Shown: positions 55,324-64,000 of the stretch, in pieces
How the letters are laid out: every line of letters begins with the position of its first letter
Position numbering within the stretch: the first letter of the stretch is position 1
Assembly (NCBI RefSeq): GCF_015645095.1
Contig: NZ_JADOTW010000005.1
Span: 62,001-126,000, forward strand
Origin: Halomonas sp. 328
Lineage (GTDB): Bacteria > Pseudomonadota > Gammaproteobacteria > Pseudomonadales > Halomonadaceae
DNA length: 64,000 nucleotides
Reading direction: 5' to 3'
Notes under the pieces: generated by a model
Told to the model about the DNA's origin: nothing
The model's input: only the letters and a program-made list of their open reading frames with translations
Databases searched by the model: none
Program-made: the position numbers and the translations under genes

Positions 55324-57138
55324 TCAGCCATGCAGGGCCTGGTAGATGGCCTCGGCGAGGCCGGCGCTGATGCCGGGGACCCGGGCCAGTTCTTCGCGAC
55401 TGGCCTGGCGAACCCCCTGCAGGCCGCCGAAGAAGCGTAACAGTTCCCGACGGCGCTTGGGGCCGATGCCGGGCACCTCCTGCAGGGTCGAGGTGCGTCG
55501 CGCCTTGTCGCGCTTGGCGCGGTGGCCGGCGATGGCGTAGCGGTGCGACTCGTCGCGGATATGCTGGATCAGGTGCAGGGCCGGGGAGTCCGCCTCCAGG
55601 GCCAGGGGGGTGTTGGCGCCCTCCAGGAAGAGGGTCTCGAGCCCCGCCTTGCGGGTGCTGCCCTTGGCGACCCCCAGCAGGCGAATCTCGCTCAGGCCAT
55701 ACTCCTCCAGCACTTCCCGGGCCATGCGTAGCTGACCCTTGCCGCCATCCACCACCAGCAGGTCGGGGCGCTTGCCTTCCCCGGCGGCCAGGCGCTTGAA
55801 ACGCCGGCGCAGGGCCTGGTGCATGGCCCCGTAGTCGTCGCCCGGGGCAATGCCCTCGATGGCGAAGCGTCGGTAGTCCGAGGTCAGCGGCCCCTCGGGC
55901 CCGAAGGCCACGCAGGAGGCGATGGTGGCTTCCCCCTGGCTATGGCTGATATCGAAGCACTCCAGGCGGGTCGGGGGAGTCTCCAGGTGCAGGGCCTGGC
56001 GCAGGGCCTCGAAGCGTCGCGCCAGCTGCGTCTGGTTGGCGAGCTGGGTGGCCAGGTGCTGTTCGGCATTGGTCTGGGCCAGCCCCAGCCATTGGGCGCG
56101 GTGACCGCGCACCTGGTGGGTCAGGCGTACCCGGCGTCCGGCCTGCTGGGTCAGGGCGGCCTGGATCAGGTCGGCGTCCGGCAGGGCGAGACCGGTGATC
56201 ACCTCCTCGGGGACTTCCCGGGCGGAGCCGAGGTAGTACTGGCTGACCAGCTCGCCGAGCAGTGCCTCGGGGGCCAGGTCGAGGCCGTTGCTCGGGGTAT
56301 GGTGATTGACGCCCAGCATGCGTCCCTGGCGTACCGTGAGTACCGCCACGCAGAGGCCGCCGGGGCGCTCTGCCAGGGCGAAGAGGTCGGCGTCTCCGCC
56401 GCCGGTGTCCACATACTGGCGCGCCTGGAGGCGGCGCAGCTGCTGGATCTGGTCACGCAGTCGAGCCGCCTCCTCGAAGGCCAGCGCCTGGCTGGCCGCT
56501 TCCATGGCCCGGGTCAGCTCGTCGGTCACCTGGTCGCTCTTGCCGGAGAGGCAGAGTACCGCATGCTCCAGGTCGCGACGGTAGGCGGCCTCGTCGATCA
56601 GCCCGACGCAGGGCGCGCTGCAGCGCTGAATCTGGTACTGCAGGCAGGGGCGCGAGCGGTGGGCGAAGACGCTGTCCTCGCAGTTGCGGATGCGGAAGAT
56701 CTTCTGCATCAGTGACAGGCTCTCGCGCACCGCGCCGCTGCTGGGGTAGGGACCCAGATAGCGACCATCGTCGCGGCGCCGTCGGGCACGCTTGTACTCC
56801 AGGGCGGGGTAGGGGTGGTGGTCGCTGACGAAGACGAAGGGGTAGGACTTGTCGTCCCGCAGCAGGATGTTATAGGGCGGGCGCAGCTCCTTGATCAGGG
56901 TCTGCTCCAGCAGCAGCGCCTCGGTTTCGCTATGGGTCAGGGTGACCTGGATATCGGCGATTCGCGCCACCAGGGCCTGGGTCTTGGCGTTGAGGGTGCC
57001 GCGGAAGTAGCTGGCCAGCCGTGCCCGGAGGCGCTTGGCCTTGCCCACGTAGAGGGTCTCGCCGGCGTCATCGTACATGCGGTAGACGCCGGGGCCCTGG
57101 CCGATGGTCTTGAGGAAGTGCTTGGAATCGAAACTCAT
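55324..57138 (-). CDS. uvrC: UvrABC excinuclease subunit C
   Basis: Makes both incisions around bulky DNA lesions. The 604-residue protein has the N-terminal GIY-YIG domain ([20 protein letters not shown], residues about 15-34), a four-Cys region with [17 protein letters not shown], the UVR motif region, the RNase-H-like 5' nuclease ([16 protein letters not shown]) and a C-terminal double helix-hairpin-helix ([12 protein letters not shown]). Start 57138 begins [11 protein letters not shown]. Follows uvrY on the same strand by 74 bp. Confidence 0.97.
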   Translation of the reverse strand: MSFDSKHFLKTIGQGPGVYRMYDDAGETLYVGKAKRLRARLASYFRGTLNAKTQALVARIADIQVTLTHSETEALLLEQTLIKELRPPYNILLRDDKSYPFVFVSDHHPYPALEYKRARRRRDDGRYLGPYPSSGAVRESLSLMQKIFRIRNCEDSVFAHRSRPCLQYQIQRCSAPCVGLIDEAAYRRDLEHAVLCLSGKSDQVTDELTRAMEAASQALAFEEAARLRDQIQQLRRLQARQYVDTGGGDADLFALAERPGGLCVAVLTVRQGRMLGVNHHTPSNGLDLAPEALLGELVSQYYLGSAREVPEEVITGLALPDADLIQAALTQQAGRRVRLTHQVRGHRAQWLGLAQTNAEQHLATQLANQTQLARRFEALRQALHLETPPTRLECFDISHSQGEATIASCVAFGPEGPLTSDYRRFAIEGIAPGDDYGAMHQALRRRFKRLAAGEGKRPDLLVVDGGKGQLRMAREVLEEYGLSEIRLLGVAKGSTRKAGLETLFLEGANTPLALEADSPALHLIQHIRDESHRYAIAGHRAKRDKARRTSTLQEVPGIGPKRRRELLRFFGGLQGVRQASREELARVPGISAGLAEAIYQALHG

Positions 57139-57212
57139 GGAAGCCGTGCCGCTCAGTCTGGGGCCAGCATAACAGAGTCGGGTGGGTGGCGGCGCCCCCG
57201 ATGGCTCGCCGC

Positions 57213-57860
57213 TCAATCGTTGGTCTGGTAGCCCTCCACCAGGCCGTAGCGCAGGCCCAGGTGGGTCAGTTCCACGTCGGAGTGGACGCCCAGCTTCTCG
57301 AAGATCCGGTAACGGTAGGTGTTGACGGTCTTGGGGCTGAGGAAGAGGCGGTCGGAGATGTCGCTGACCTTGTGGCAGTTGACGATCATCATCGCCACCT
57401 GCAGCTCGCGCTGCGAGAGCTGGTCGAAGGGGTTGTCCTGGATGCTGATGCGCGACAGCGCCAGCCGCTGGGCCATTTCCGGGCTGATATAGCGCTGGCC
57501 GGCGAAGACGCTGCGGATGGCGTTGACCATTTCCGGCAGTTCGGTGCCCTTGGAGATGAAGCCGCTGGCGCCGGCGTCCAGCAGGCGCTGGGCGAAGGCG
57601 TCTTCGAGATAGGCGGTGAGCACCAGGACCCGAATATCACTCATGCCCTTGATGATCTTGCGGGTGGCTTCCAGGCCACCGATCCCCGGCATGCGAATAT
57701 CCATCAGCACGATATCGGGACGATGTTGGCGTGCCTGGGCGATGGCCTCCTCGCCGTCGGCGGCTTCCGCCACCACCGTGATGCCCTCTTCGGCATCCAG
57801 CATCCGGGCGATGCTGGTGCGCACCAAGTGATGATCATCTGCGACAATGACCCTGATCAA
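57213..57860 (-). CDS. uvrY: UvrY/GacA-family response regulator
   Basis: The 215-residue regulator of the BarA/UvrY (GacS/GacA) system. The receiver domain has VADDHHLVRTS, the phospho-acceptor in VLMDIRMPG (Asp near 54) and the Lys in FISKGTE. The C-terminal LuxR-type helix-turn-helix has LSQRELQVAMMIV and KVSDISDRLFLSPKTVNTYRYRIFEKL. It begins with TTG at 57860. In relatives it switches on small RNAs that titrate CsrA/RsmA, which gives context to the CAGGGATG hairpins in the urease operon. uvrC lies downstream as usual. Confidence 0.94.
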   Translation of the reverse strand: MIRVIVADDHHLVRTSIARMLDAEEGITVVAEAADGEEAIAQARQHRPDIVLMDIRMPGIGGLEATRKIIKGMSDIRVLVLTAYLEDAFAQRLLDAGASGFISKGTELPEMVNAIRSVFAGQRYISPEMAQRLALSRISIQDNPFDQLSQRELQVAMMIVNCHKVSDISDRLFLSPKTVNTYRYRIFEKLGVHSDVELTHLGLRYGLVEGYQTND

Positions 57861-58010
57861 AGCGATACCCCGATAGGCAGTTGAATCGTCTCGGTCACGG
57901 GGCGCAGGGCGCCTCGTCCATGAGTGACCTAGCTTAGCTTCATTTAGGGTCGCTATCTAGCGGGTGGCGTGCCGAAGATCAGTGAGTTGCGATTTACGTC
58001 ATCAAAGGGG

Positions 58011-58039
58011 TTGACGCCTTCGATCCGGGTGCGTAATAT
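58011..58039 (+). promoter_or_regulatory. Promoter of tRNA-Ala
   Basis: TTGACG and TAATAT are separated by exactly 17 bases, 65 bp before the tRNA. The remainder of the 244-bp gap from uvrY (57861-58104) shows no gene. Confidence 0.8.
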
Positions 58040-58104
58040 TCGCCTCGTCGCTGAGGGAGACGCCAGCAGCGACAGCCCGAATGACGCTACAGACATTCAT
58101 GTGT

Positions 58105-58180
58105 GGGGCCTTAGCTCAGCTGGGAGAGCGCAACACTGGCAGTGTTGAGGTCAGCGGTTCGATCCCGCTAGGCTCCACCA
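58105..58180 (+). tRNA. tRNA-Ala (anticodon GGC)
   Basis: A 76-nt gene with encoded CCA. Acceptor GGGGCCT / AGGCTCC, D-arm AGCTCAGCTGGGAGAGC, anticodon arm CAACA-CTGGCAG-TGTTG with GGC, T-arm GTTCGATCC. Confidence 0.97.
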
Positions 58181-58191
58181 ACCGAATTCAG

Positions 58192-58221
58192 AAAAGCCAC
58201 CGCCTCGTGCGGTGGCTTTTT
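58192..58221 (+). terminator. Terminator of tRNA-Ala
   Basis: AAAAGCCACCGC and its complement enclose CTCGT, ending in TTTTT. A standard intrinsic terminator 12 bp after the tRNA. Confidence 0.93.
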
Positions 58222-58245
58222 CGTTGGTTTCCGGTCGATGATCCC

Positions 58246-58290
58246 GAAAAAATGGCCGGCCCCCTCAGGATGGGGCCGGCCGCTTTTTTT
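58246..58290. terminator. Bidirectional terminator, mainly for argF
   Basis: GGCCGGCCCC (58254-58263) pairs with GGGGCCGGCC (58272-58281). Runs of A (58247-58252) and T (58284-58290) on the two sides give a T-tail on both strands. It lies 14 bp after the argF stop. Confidence 0.92.
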
Positions 58291-58303
58291 GTGTCTGGGT
58301 GGC

Positions 58304-59224
58304 TTAGCCTTCTACCTTGCCCAGCAGCAGGAACTCCAGCAGGGCCTTCTGGGCGTGGAGGCGGTTGCCGGCCTCCTGCCAGACCACGGCGCGGGGATCG
58401 TCGAGCAGGGTCTCGCTGATCTCCTCGCCACGGTGGGCGGGCAGGCAGTGCAGGAAGAGGGCGTCCGGCCTGGCCAGGTCGAGCAGTGCCTCGGTGACCT
58501 GGAGGTCGGCGAAGTCCCGCTCGCGCTTGGCCTGCTCCTCCTCCTGACCCATGGAGGCCCACACATCGGTGGTCACCAGGTCGGCGTCGGCCACCGCCTG
58601 GCGAGGGTCGCGGATCAGGCTGACCCGGTCACCGGCGGCCGCGAGGATATCCTGGCGTGGCTCGTAACCCTCGGGACAGCAGATGCGCAGCTGGAAGTCG
58701 AACTGGCGGGCGGCGTTGATCCAGGAGTGACACATGTTGTTGCCGTCACCGATCCACACCGCGGTCTTGCCGCGCACGCTGCCGCGCAGCTCGGTCCAGG
58801 TCATCACATCGGCGAGCAGTTGGCAGGGGTGGTAGTCGTCGGTCAGGGCGTTGATCACCGGCACGCTGCTGGCGGCGGCGAACGCCTCCAGGCCCTGGTG
58901 GGAGAAGGTGCGGATCATCACCGCGTCGACCATTTCCGAGAGCACCCGGGCGGTGTCGCCGATCGGCTCGCCGCGGCCCAGTTGGGTATCGCGGGGCGAG
59001 AGGAAGAGGGCATGGCCACCGAACTGCGCCATGGCGGTCTCGAAGGAGACCCGGGTGCGGGTCGAGGACTTCTCGAAGATCATCGCCAGGGTGCGGTTGG
59101 TGAAGGGCGTGTAGGTGGGGCCCTGGGTCTTGAGGCCGGTCTTGATGGAGATGGCCCGACGAATCAGGTAGGTGAGCTCCTCGGGGCTCAGATCCAGCAG
59201 GGTCAGGAAATGGCGTGTCGCCAT
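58304..59224 (-). CDS. argF: Ornithine carbamoyltransferase
   Basis: Makes citrulline from ornithine and carbamoyl phosphate in arginine synthesis. The 306-residue protein has the carbamoyl-phosphate motif [13 protein letters not shown] (residues about 50-62), [11 protein letters not shown], the ornithine-binding DVWASMGQE loop and [11 protein letters not shown]. Its product is the substrate of argG, 1.8 kb away on the other strand. No ArgR box is evident in the upstream gap. Confidence 0.97.
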   Translation of the reverse strand: MATRHFLTLLDLSPEELTYLIRRAISIKTGLKTQGPTYTPFTNRTLAMIFEKSSTRTRVSFETAMAQFGGHALFLSPRDTQLGRGEPIGDTARVLSEMVDAVMIRTFSHQGLEAFAAASSVPVINALTDDYHPCQLLADVMTWTELRGSVRGKTAVWIGDGNNMCHSWINAARQFDFQLRICCPEGYEPRQDILAAAGDRVSLIRDPRQAVADADLVTTDVWASMGQEEEQAKRERDFADLQVTEALLDLARPDALFLHCLPAHRGEEISETLLDDPRAVVWQEAGNRLHAQKALLEFLLLGKVEG

Positions 59225-59410
59225 GGTGTCTCTCCGCGTAAAACGACCATCCTAGCTAGCCGGGCGGTGCGGCGCAACGCGTGGGGGGCAGGGCTAGCGC
59301 AGGTAAGTACACTTTCTGCTCGGCGGACCGGGGCTACCCTGGGGGCAGGCCGTCGCGGGGCGCTGTAAACCCCTCCCTGGGCGCTACTCTTGCCCTGCGG
59401 CGCTCTCGCA

Positions 59411-59472
59411 TCCTGCTCCGCTTGCAGGACCGGTGCTGGCCATCCCTGGCCAGCCCGTTCGGAGCATGCTCC
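59411..59472. repeat. Cluster of three hairpins in the argF-grxD gap
   Basis: The 416-bp gap 59225-59640 holds no credible gene. At its centre are TCCTGC-N7-GCAGGA (59411-59429), GCTGGCCA-TCCC-TGGCCAGC (59435-59454) and the perfect palindrome GGAGCATGCTCC (59461-59472). On the minus strand the middle hairpin presents CAGGGATG, as the hairpins between ureC and ureE do. It looks like a dispersed palindromic repeat of the REP kind. Confidence 0.6.
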
Positions 59473-59640
59473 TCACCCCTGGCAAAAAACCCCCGCTCTG
59501 TCCTGCCCCCAGCGCCCCTCAGTCATTCCAACTGAAAGGGAGCGCCGTGGCGGGGTGGGTGTCGCCCCGGGGCTGTTTTCGCCGCCGCGGATCAGTAGAA
59601 TGGTCGCCAAGCTCACAGTCACCGTCGAGAAGGAATCCCC

Positions 59641-59985
59641 ATGAGCACCACCATCGACAACATCAAGCAGCAGATCGGCGAGAACCCTATCCTGATCTAC
59701 ATGAAGGGGTCTCCCCAGTTGCCCCAGTGCGGCTTCTCTGCCCAGGCGGTCCAGGCGCTGATGTCCTGCGGCGAGCGCTTCGCCTTCGTCAATATCCTCG
59801 ACAACCCGGATATCCGCGCCGAGCTGCCCAAGTACGCCAACTGGCCCACCTTCCCGCAGCTGTGGGTCGACGGCGAGCTGGTCGGCGGCTGCGATATCAT
59901 CGTCGAGATGTATCAGAACGGTGAGCTGGAGACGCTGATCAAGGCCACCGCCGCCAAGCACAACCAGGCCTCGTCCGACGCCTGA
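59641..59985 (+). CDS. grxD: Monothiol glutaredoxin Grx4
   Basis: A 114-residue protein that carries and hands on 2Fe-2S clusters with glutathione and BolA. It has the CGFS active site in PQCGFSAQAVQAL (Cys near 31), the WPTFPQLWVDGELVGGCDII glutathione-binding stretch (in parts WPTFPQLWV and GGCDII) and the family length. AAGGAA precedes the start. Followed by a strong hairpin, so probably monocistronic. Confidence 0.96.
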   Translation: MSTTIDNIKQQIGENPILIYMKGSPQLPQCGFSAQAVQALMSCGERFAFVNILDNPDIRAELPKYANWPTFPQLWVDGELVGGCDIIVEMYQNGELETLIKATAAKHNQASSDA

Positions 59986-60026
59986 CCGGGCATCGCCCGA
60001 AGCGTTAAGCCATAAGCTGGAAGAAC

Positions 60027-60059
60027 AATCGCCCCCATGGCCTGGCCATGGGGGCGATT
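60027..60059. terminator. Bidirectional terminator between grxD and rnt
   Basis: AATCGCCCCCATGGCC (60027-60042) pairs perfectly with 60044-60059. T-rich flanks occur after the stem on the plus strand (TTTACATT). It separates two convergent genes. Confidence 0.85.
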
Positions 60060-60073
60060 TACATTAGGCTGCT

Positions 60074-60108
60074 TTCCAGCTTCCAGCTTCCAGCTTCCAG
60101 CTTCCAGC
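60074..60108. repeat. Five tandem copies of TTCCAGC
   Basis: Five exact 7-bp units, 35 bp in all, lie five bases after the rnt stop (rnt is on the minus strand). An isolated complementary AGCTGGAAG lies at 60015-60023 on the other side of the terminator hairpin. Slippage could change the copy number between strains. Confidence 0.9.
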
Positions 60109-60113
60109 TTTGT

Positions 60114-60779
60114 TTAGACCTCTTCCAGCCCCTGCTCCCGCTGGGCCAGGTTCCAGCCGCCCAGGTCCTTGAAGCGATTGACGATGGCGCAGAACAGCTC
60201 GGCGGTACGCTCGGTGTCGTAGCGGGCCGAGTGGGCCTCGGTGTTGTCGAAGGCGATGCCGGCGGCGCGGCAGGCGCGGGCCAGCACCGTCTGGCCATAG
60301 ACCAGCCCGGAGAGGCTGGCGGTATCGAAGCTGGAGAAGGGATGGAAGGGGTTGCGCTTGATGCCGCAGCGATTGACGGCGGCATTCAGGAAGCCGTGAT
60401 CGAAGGCGGCGTTGTGGCCCACCAGGATGGCGCGGGTGCAGCCATTGGCCTTGACCGCCTTGCGCACCGGGCGAAAGATCTCCCCGAGGGCCTCCGCCTC
60501 GCCGAGGGCGACCCGCTGGCGCAGGGGGTCGTCGAGCTTGATGCCGGTGAAGTCGAGGGCCGACTGCTCCACATTGGCGCCCTCGAAGGGGGTCACATGG
60601 AAGGCGTAGGTGGCATCCGGCATCAGGTTGCCTTCGGGGTCCATGCTCAGGGTCACGGCAGCGATCTCGAGGATGGCGTCGCGTTCGGCATTGAAGCCGC
60701 CGGTCTCCATGTCCACCACCACCGGCAGAAAACTCCGAAAGCGCTGCGCCATCATTTCGCGGGCGATTGCCTCGCTCAT
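60114..60779 (-). CDS. rnt: Ribonuclease T
   Basis: A 3'-5' exonuclease of the DEDD family that trims tRNA and stable RNA ends. The 221-residue protein has Exo [12 protein letters not shown] (Asp, Glu), Exo [14 protein letters not shown] and Exo [16 protein letters not shown] (His and Asp). Basic residues expected for RNA binding are present (KRNPFHPF). Start 60779 begins MSEAIAREM with GGGAGAGG upstream; ATG 60809 is less likely. Confidence 0.95.
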   Translation of the reverse strand: MSEAIAREMMAQRFRSFLPVVVDMETGGFNAERDAILEIAAVTLSMDPEGNLMPDATYAFHVTPFEGANVEQSALDFTGIKLDDPLRQRVALGEAEALGEIFRPVRKAVKANGCTRAILVGHNAAFDHGFLNAAVNRCGIKRNPFHPFSSFDTASLSGLVYGQTVLARACRAAGIAFDNTEAHSARYDTERTAELFCAIVNRFKDLGGWNLAQREQGLEEV

Positions 60780-60854
60780 GCCCCTCTCCCTTACCCGATT
60801 CATGGTCATCCCTGGCGACAGGCCGCCCGGGTGCGGCGGATTCTAGCATCTTTG

Positions 60855-60878
60855 CCGCCGCCTGGCGCCAGGCGGCGG
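60855..60878. repeat. 24-bp perfect palindrome in the rnt-argG gap
   Basis: CCGCCGCCTGGC is followed directly by its own complement with no spacer. It lies between the divergent genes rnt and argG, 24 bp before the argG -10 element. It could be an operator, a cruciform or a small mobile palindrome; it does not resemble an ArgR box. Confidence 0.6.
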
Positions 60879-60901
60879 TATTCGACGCCGTGCAAGGGCG
60901 C

Positions 60902-60907
60902 TATACT
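60902..60907 (+). promoter_or_regulatory. -10 element of the argG promoter
   Basis: TATACT, 80 bp before argG. A weak -35 (TATTCG, 60879-60884) lies 17 bases upstream, touching the 24-bp palindrome. Confidence 0.45.
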
Positions 60908-60986
60908 GAGGCGCTCGAAACCCCAGGCTGTGGCAGGCTTCCCCGCCGCAGCGTCTTGCATGAGTCGATTCACCAAGGAGCCCCGA

Positions 60987-62207
<1,221 letters not shown>

Positions 62208-62229
62208 GGCAACCCTCGGTCCCACGCTC

Positions 62230-62264
62230 CAGCGACGTCGGCCCCGGCCGGCGTCGCTGTCGTT
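62230..62264 (+). terminator. Probable terminator after argG
   Basis: CAGCGACG (62230-62237) and CGTCGCTG (62252-62259) enclose a GGCC-rich middle that can pair further. TCGTTT follows. Moderate strength. Confidence 0.65.
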
Positions 62265-62288
62265 TAAGGCATCGACAAGGAGAAGACC

Positions 62289-62582
62289 ATGCTCAAGAAA
62301 CTGTTATCCGGCCTCTTCGGCCAAGGTGGCGCCAAGGCCACCCCCGAGGCGGAGCCGGTCGAGTATCGCGGTTATCGAATCACTCCCGACTGTCAGGAGC
62401 AGGGCGGCCAGTATCGGGTCAGTGGCTGGATCCGCCTGCCGGTGGAGGGCGGCGAGGTCAAGGAACACCGCTTCGAGCGCTCCGATGTGGTCCCCGGCCG
62501 AGAAGCCTGCGAGCAGCTGATGATCAGCAAGGCGCAGCGCTTTATCGATGATATCGGCGAGGCGATGTTCGAGCCCCGTTGA
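62289..62582 (+). CDS. HlyU-like small regulator
   Basis: A 97-residue protein with a pattern I associate with the HlyU family found in Vibrio, Halomonas and rhizobia. It starts MLKKLLSGLFG, then VEYRGYRITPDCQEQGGQYRVSGWI (in parts VEYRGYRI and GGQYRVSGWI), KEHRFERSD and a helical end with IDDIGEAMF. These small proteins are listed as transcriptional regulators, but they lack an obvious helix-turn-helix and their role is uncertain. A short copy of its 3' end lies 34 bp after the stop. Confidence 0.65.
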   Translation: MLKKLLSGLFGQGGAKATPEAEPVEYRGYRITPDCQEQGGQYRVSGWIRLPVEGGEVKEHRFERSDVVPGREACEQLMISKAQRFIDDIGEAMFEPR

Positions 62583-62615
62583 TCGTTGCGCCCCGCCAAG
62601 GCCGCAGGCCACTGC

Positions 62616-62654
62616 ATCGATGATATCGGCGAGGCGATGTTCGAGCCCCGCTGA
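62616..62654 (+). pseudogene. Repeat of the last 39 bases of the HlyU-like gene
   Basis: Identical to 62544-62582 except for one base (38 of 39), offset 72 bp, and ending in the same TGA. There is no start codon. It encodes the IDDIGEAMFEPR end. It matches the pattern seen behind the acyl-CoA dehydrogenase and tRNA-Gly. Confidence 0.8.
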
Positions 62655-62726
62655 CTTGGCCTTTGGCCCAACAGGCAAGGACGCCACCAGGCGCTACACT
62701 GCGGGCAGTCCCGACGAGGAGTGCCC

Positions 62727-63884
62727 ATGCGCCTGCTGCAACGTCCTTCCCCCTGGCGGACCCTCTTCGCCGGGGAGTCGCTCCCCGACCCCGCCGGCTG
62801 GCCGGCCCCGCTCGCCCCCCTCGGCGATGCGCTCACCACCCTGGGCCCGGAACCGAGCCTGGCCGAGGCCAAGGCCTGGCAGCCCAGCCTGGTGGAGGCC
62901 CTGGCACGTCTGGAGCTACCGGCGTCGCGTATCGCCGAGCTGCTCAGCGACCATAACGACTGGCTCTATCGCCGTGCCATCGACGACGCCCTGATCGAGA
63001 TGCGGGCCCAGGGCTGGGGCGCGCCGCCAGTCGCCTTCTGCGTGCTGACCCTGGGGTCCGGGGCTCGCCACGAGAGCCTGCTGGGGCCGGATCAGGACAA
63101 TGCCATGATCCTCGATGCCTACCCGGACGCTCGCCATACCGAGATCGACGGCTATTTCCAGCAAGTGGGGGAGCGCTTCACCGAGGCCCTGGACGGGGCG
63201 GGGATTCCGCTCTGTCGGGGCCATGTGATGGCGCGCTGGCCCTTGTGGCGCAAGCGCCTGGAGGAGTGGGGCCGGCAACTGGAGATCTGGACCGCCGAGC
63301 GTCGGGTCAAGCGAGTGCAGCAGGCGAGCATCCTGCTCGACTTCTTCCCGGTCCACGGCGAAGCGCGCCTGGCCGAGTCACTGCGCGACAAGGCCCTCGG
63401 CCTGGTGCCCCGGTCGGGGCTTTTCCTCGACGAGATGGCCGCGCTGCTGGATGAGGCGCCGCCGCTGCTGGAGCGCTTCGGGCGCCTGGTGGTGGATGAC
63501 GAGGCACCTCATGAGCGGGCCTTCAACCTCAAGCGCCGCGGTCTGCTGCCCCTGGTCAGTGCCACCCGCCTGCTGGCCTGGTGCCATGGTTGTCGTGGCG
63601 TCGCCACCCGGGATCGCCTGGCGGAGCTGGTGGGGCGCGGTGGGCTCGAGGCGGCCCAGGCCCAGGGGCTTCAGGCCGCCCTGGGGCGCTGCCAGGCGCT
63701 GCTGCTGCGGGCCCAGCGGGAGAGCCTGGCCCAGGGCCGAGCCGCGGATGGCTGGATCGACATGGCGCGCCTGGAAGAGGCGGAGCGGCTGCTGTTGCGC
63801 CATGACCTGGGTCAGGTGCGCGAGCTGATCAAGCGGGCCAAGGCCGCCGCCCGGAGCGGGCGGCGACGCGAGGTCCCCGGGTAA
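62727..63884 (+). CDS. DUF294-family nucleotidyltransferase-like protein
   Basis: A 385-residue cytoplasmic protein. A helical N-terminal part (1-100) precedes the nucleotidyltransferase domain with LGSGARHESLLGPDQDNAMIL (in parts GSGARHE and DQDNAMIL), the DUF294 GlnD-like signature. The DUF294 C-terminal helical domain follows, with FNLKRRGLLPLV. Many relatives carry a cyclic-nucleotide and CBS-domain region in front; here it is absent. ATG 62727 is preferred over GTG 62721 because AGGAG ends at 62721. Such proteins often sit beside an acetate-transport two-component cluster, which fits the kinase fragment that follows. Confidence 0.85.
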   Translation: MRLLQRPSPWRTLFAGESLPDPAGWPAPLAPLGDALTTLGPEPSLAEAKAWQPSLVEALARLELPASRIAELLSDHNDWLYRRAIDDALIEMRAQGWGAPPVAFCVLTLGSGARHESLLGPDQDNAMILDAYPDARHTEIDGYFQQVGERFTEALDGAGIPLCRGHVMARWPLWRKRLEEWGRQLEIWTAERRVKRVQQASILLDFFPVHGEARLAESLRDKALGLVPRSGLFLDEMAALLDEAPPLLERFGRLVVDDEAPHERAFNLKRRGLLPLVSATRLLAWCHGCRGVATRDRLAELVGRGGLEAAQAQGLQAALGRCQALLLRAQRESLAQGRAADGWIDMARLEEAERLLLRHDLGQVRELIKRAKAAARSGRRREVPG

Positions 63885-63903
63885 CCTCCGCGAGCGCCGG
63901 GTC

Positions 63904-64000
63904 TCAGCCTTCCCCCGTTCCTTCCTCGCCCTCGCCGCTTTCGGGGGCCGCGGGTAGCTCCATGATCAGGCTGGCGCCGCCCAGGGTGGGGGCGGGCTCG
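63904..64000 (-). CDS. C-terminal end of a probable sensor histidine kinase (partial)
   Basis: The last 31 codons of a minus-strand gene running off the right edge. The segment APTLGGASLIMELPA looks like the final strand of a histidine-kinase ATPase domain (G-G-A-x-F/L-x-E-L-P-A), followed by an acidic tail ending EEGTGEG. The rest of the gene is outside the window, so the identification is tentative. Confidence 0.45.
   Translation of the reverse strand, partial: EPAPTLGGASLIMELPAAPESGEGEEGTGEG

Noticed and set aside
59281..59640. Small ORFs in the argF-grxD gap
   Set aside because: Frames of about 84 codons overlap each other, have no ribosome sites and span the palindrome cluster.
60074..60108. 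CRISPR-like repeats
   Set aside because: Units are 7 bp with no spacers and no cas genes nearby; this is a microsatellite.
60048..60986. Upstream extension of the argG frame by 313 codons
   Set aside because: It runs antisense through rnt and the terminator hairpin. ArgG starts at [14 protein letters not shown] with a strong ribosome site at 60987.

Overview
The window is chromosomal DNA of a GC-rich gammaproteobacterium. Gene content and order (ArgP/ArgO pair, tctCBA with a CitA/CitB-type two-component pair, pgsA followed by tRNA-Gly, tRNA-Cys and tRNA-Leu, uvrC beside uvrY, lapAB with ihfB, sdhE-ygfX beside nadB) fit a Halomonas-like member of the Halomonadaceae. That placement is inference from recalled gene content; no 16S or database comparison was possible. 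Nearly every gene is an intact housekeeping or metabolic gene. I see no phage, transposase, CRISPR array or defence locus.

Layout. 1-4.8 kb: end of argP, argO exporter, 4-hydroxyphenylpyruvate dioxygenase, a sodium:neurotransmitter-type symporter, and cobA. 4.9-10.7 kb: a CitA/DcuS-like kinase and regulator followed by a tripartite tricarboxylate transporter (tctCBA). 10.7-12.7 kb: a FadE/DmdC-like acyl-CoA dehydrogenase with a broken copy of its own 3' end behind it. 13-31.5 kb: a urea island holding allophanate hydrolase, urea carboxylase, a GntR regulator and the urtABCDE urea ABC transporter, then a complete urease operon ureDABCEFG plus a HupE/UreJ nickel permease. Both ways of splitting urea (ATP-dependent carboxylase/allophanate route and nickel urease) sit on either side of the uptake system. 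31.6-37.8 kb: a phospholipase-D-like protein, tRNA-Leu(UAG) and the biotin operon bioBFHCD on the minus strand. 37.8-43.8 kb: comF, srkA, an unknown secreted protein, folE, folX, a membrane protein and gabD. 43.8-54.1 kb: groEL/groES, fxsA, a short-chain dehydrogenase, a helix-hairpin-helix protein, pyrF, lapAB, ihfB, sdhE-ygfX, nadB and a FUSC-type permease. 54.2-58.2 kb: tRNA-Leu(UAA), tRNA-Cys, tRNA-Gly, pgsA, uvrC, uvrY and tRNA-Ala(GGC). 58.2-64 kb: argF, grxD, rnt, argG, a HlyU-like protein, a DUF294 nucleotidyltransferase and the end of a probable histidine kinase.

The most interesting material is between and behind the genes. (1) The two urea operons appear to share a control scheme: each has an NtrC-like site and a GTATAC-core motif that the GntR regulator encoded in the first operon could bind. 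(2) The urease operon is interrupted at three junctions (A-B, C-E, F-G) by non-coding inserts with repeat-like structure. The C-E insert folds into two hairpins that both display CAGGGATG, the sequence CsrA/RsmA proteins prefer; a third such hairpin lies antisense in the argF-grxD gap. (3) Three unrelated genes (acyl-CoA dehydrogenase, hlyU-like, tRNA-Gly) are each followed by a short degenerate copy of their own 3' end. (4) Several operator-like palindromes fit their gene context: a TyrR/PhhR-like box before hppD, a PsrA-like box before the acyl-CoA dehydrogenase, GGACAAAA-N15-TTTTGTCC before tctC, a T-N11-A box between argP and argO, and an unexplained 19-bp palindrome near folE.

I could not run any search, so family assignments rest on motifs, lengths and gene order; regulatory sites are pattern matches and carry lower confidence.
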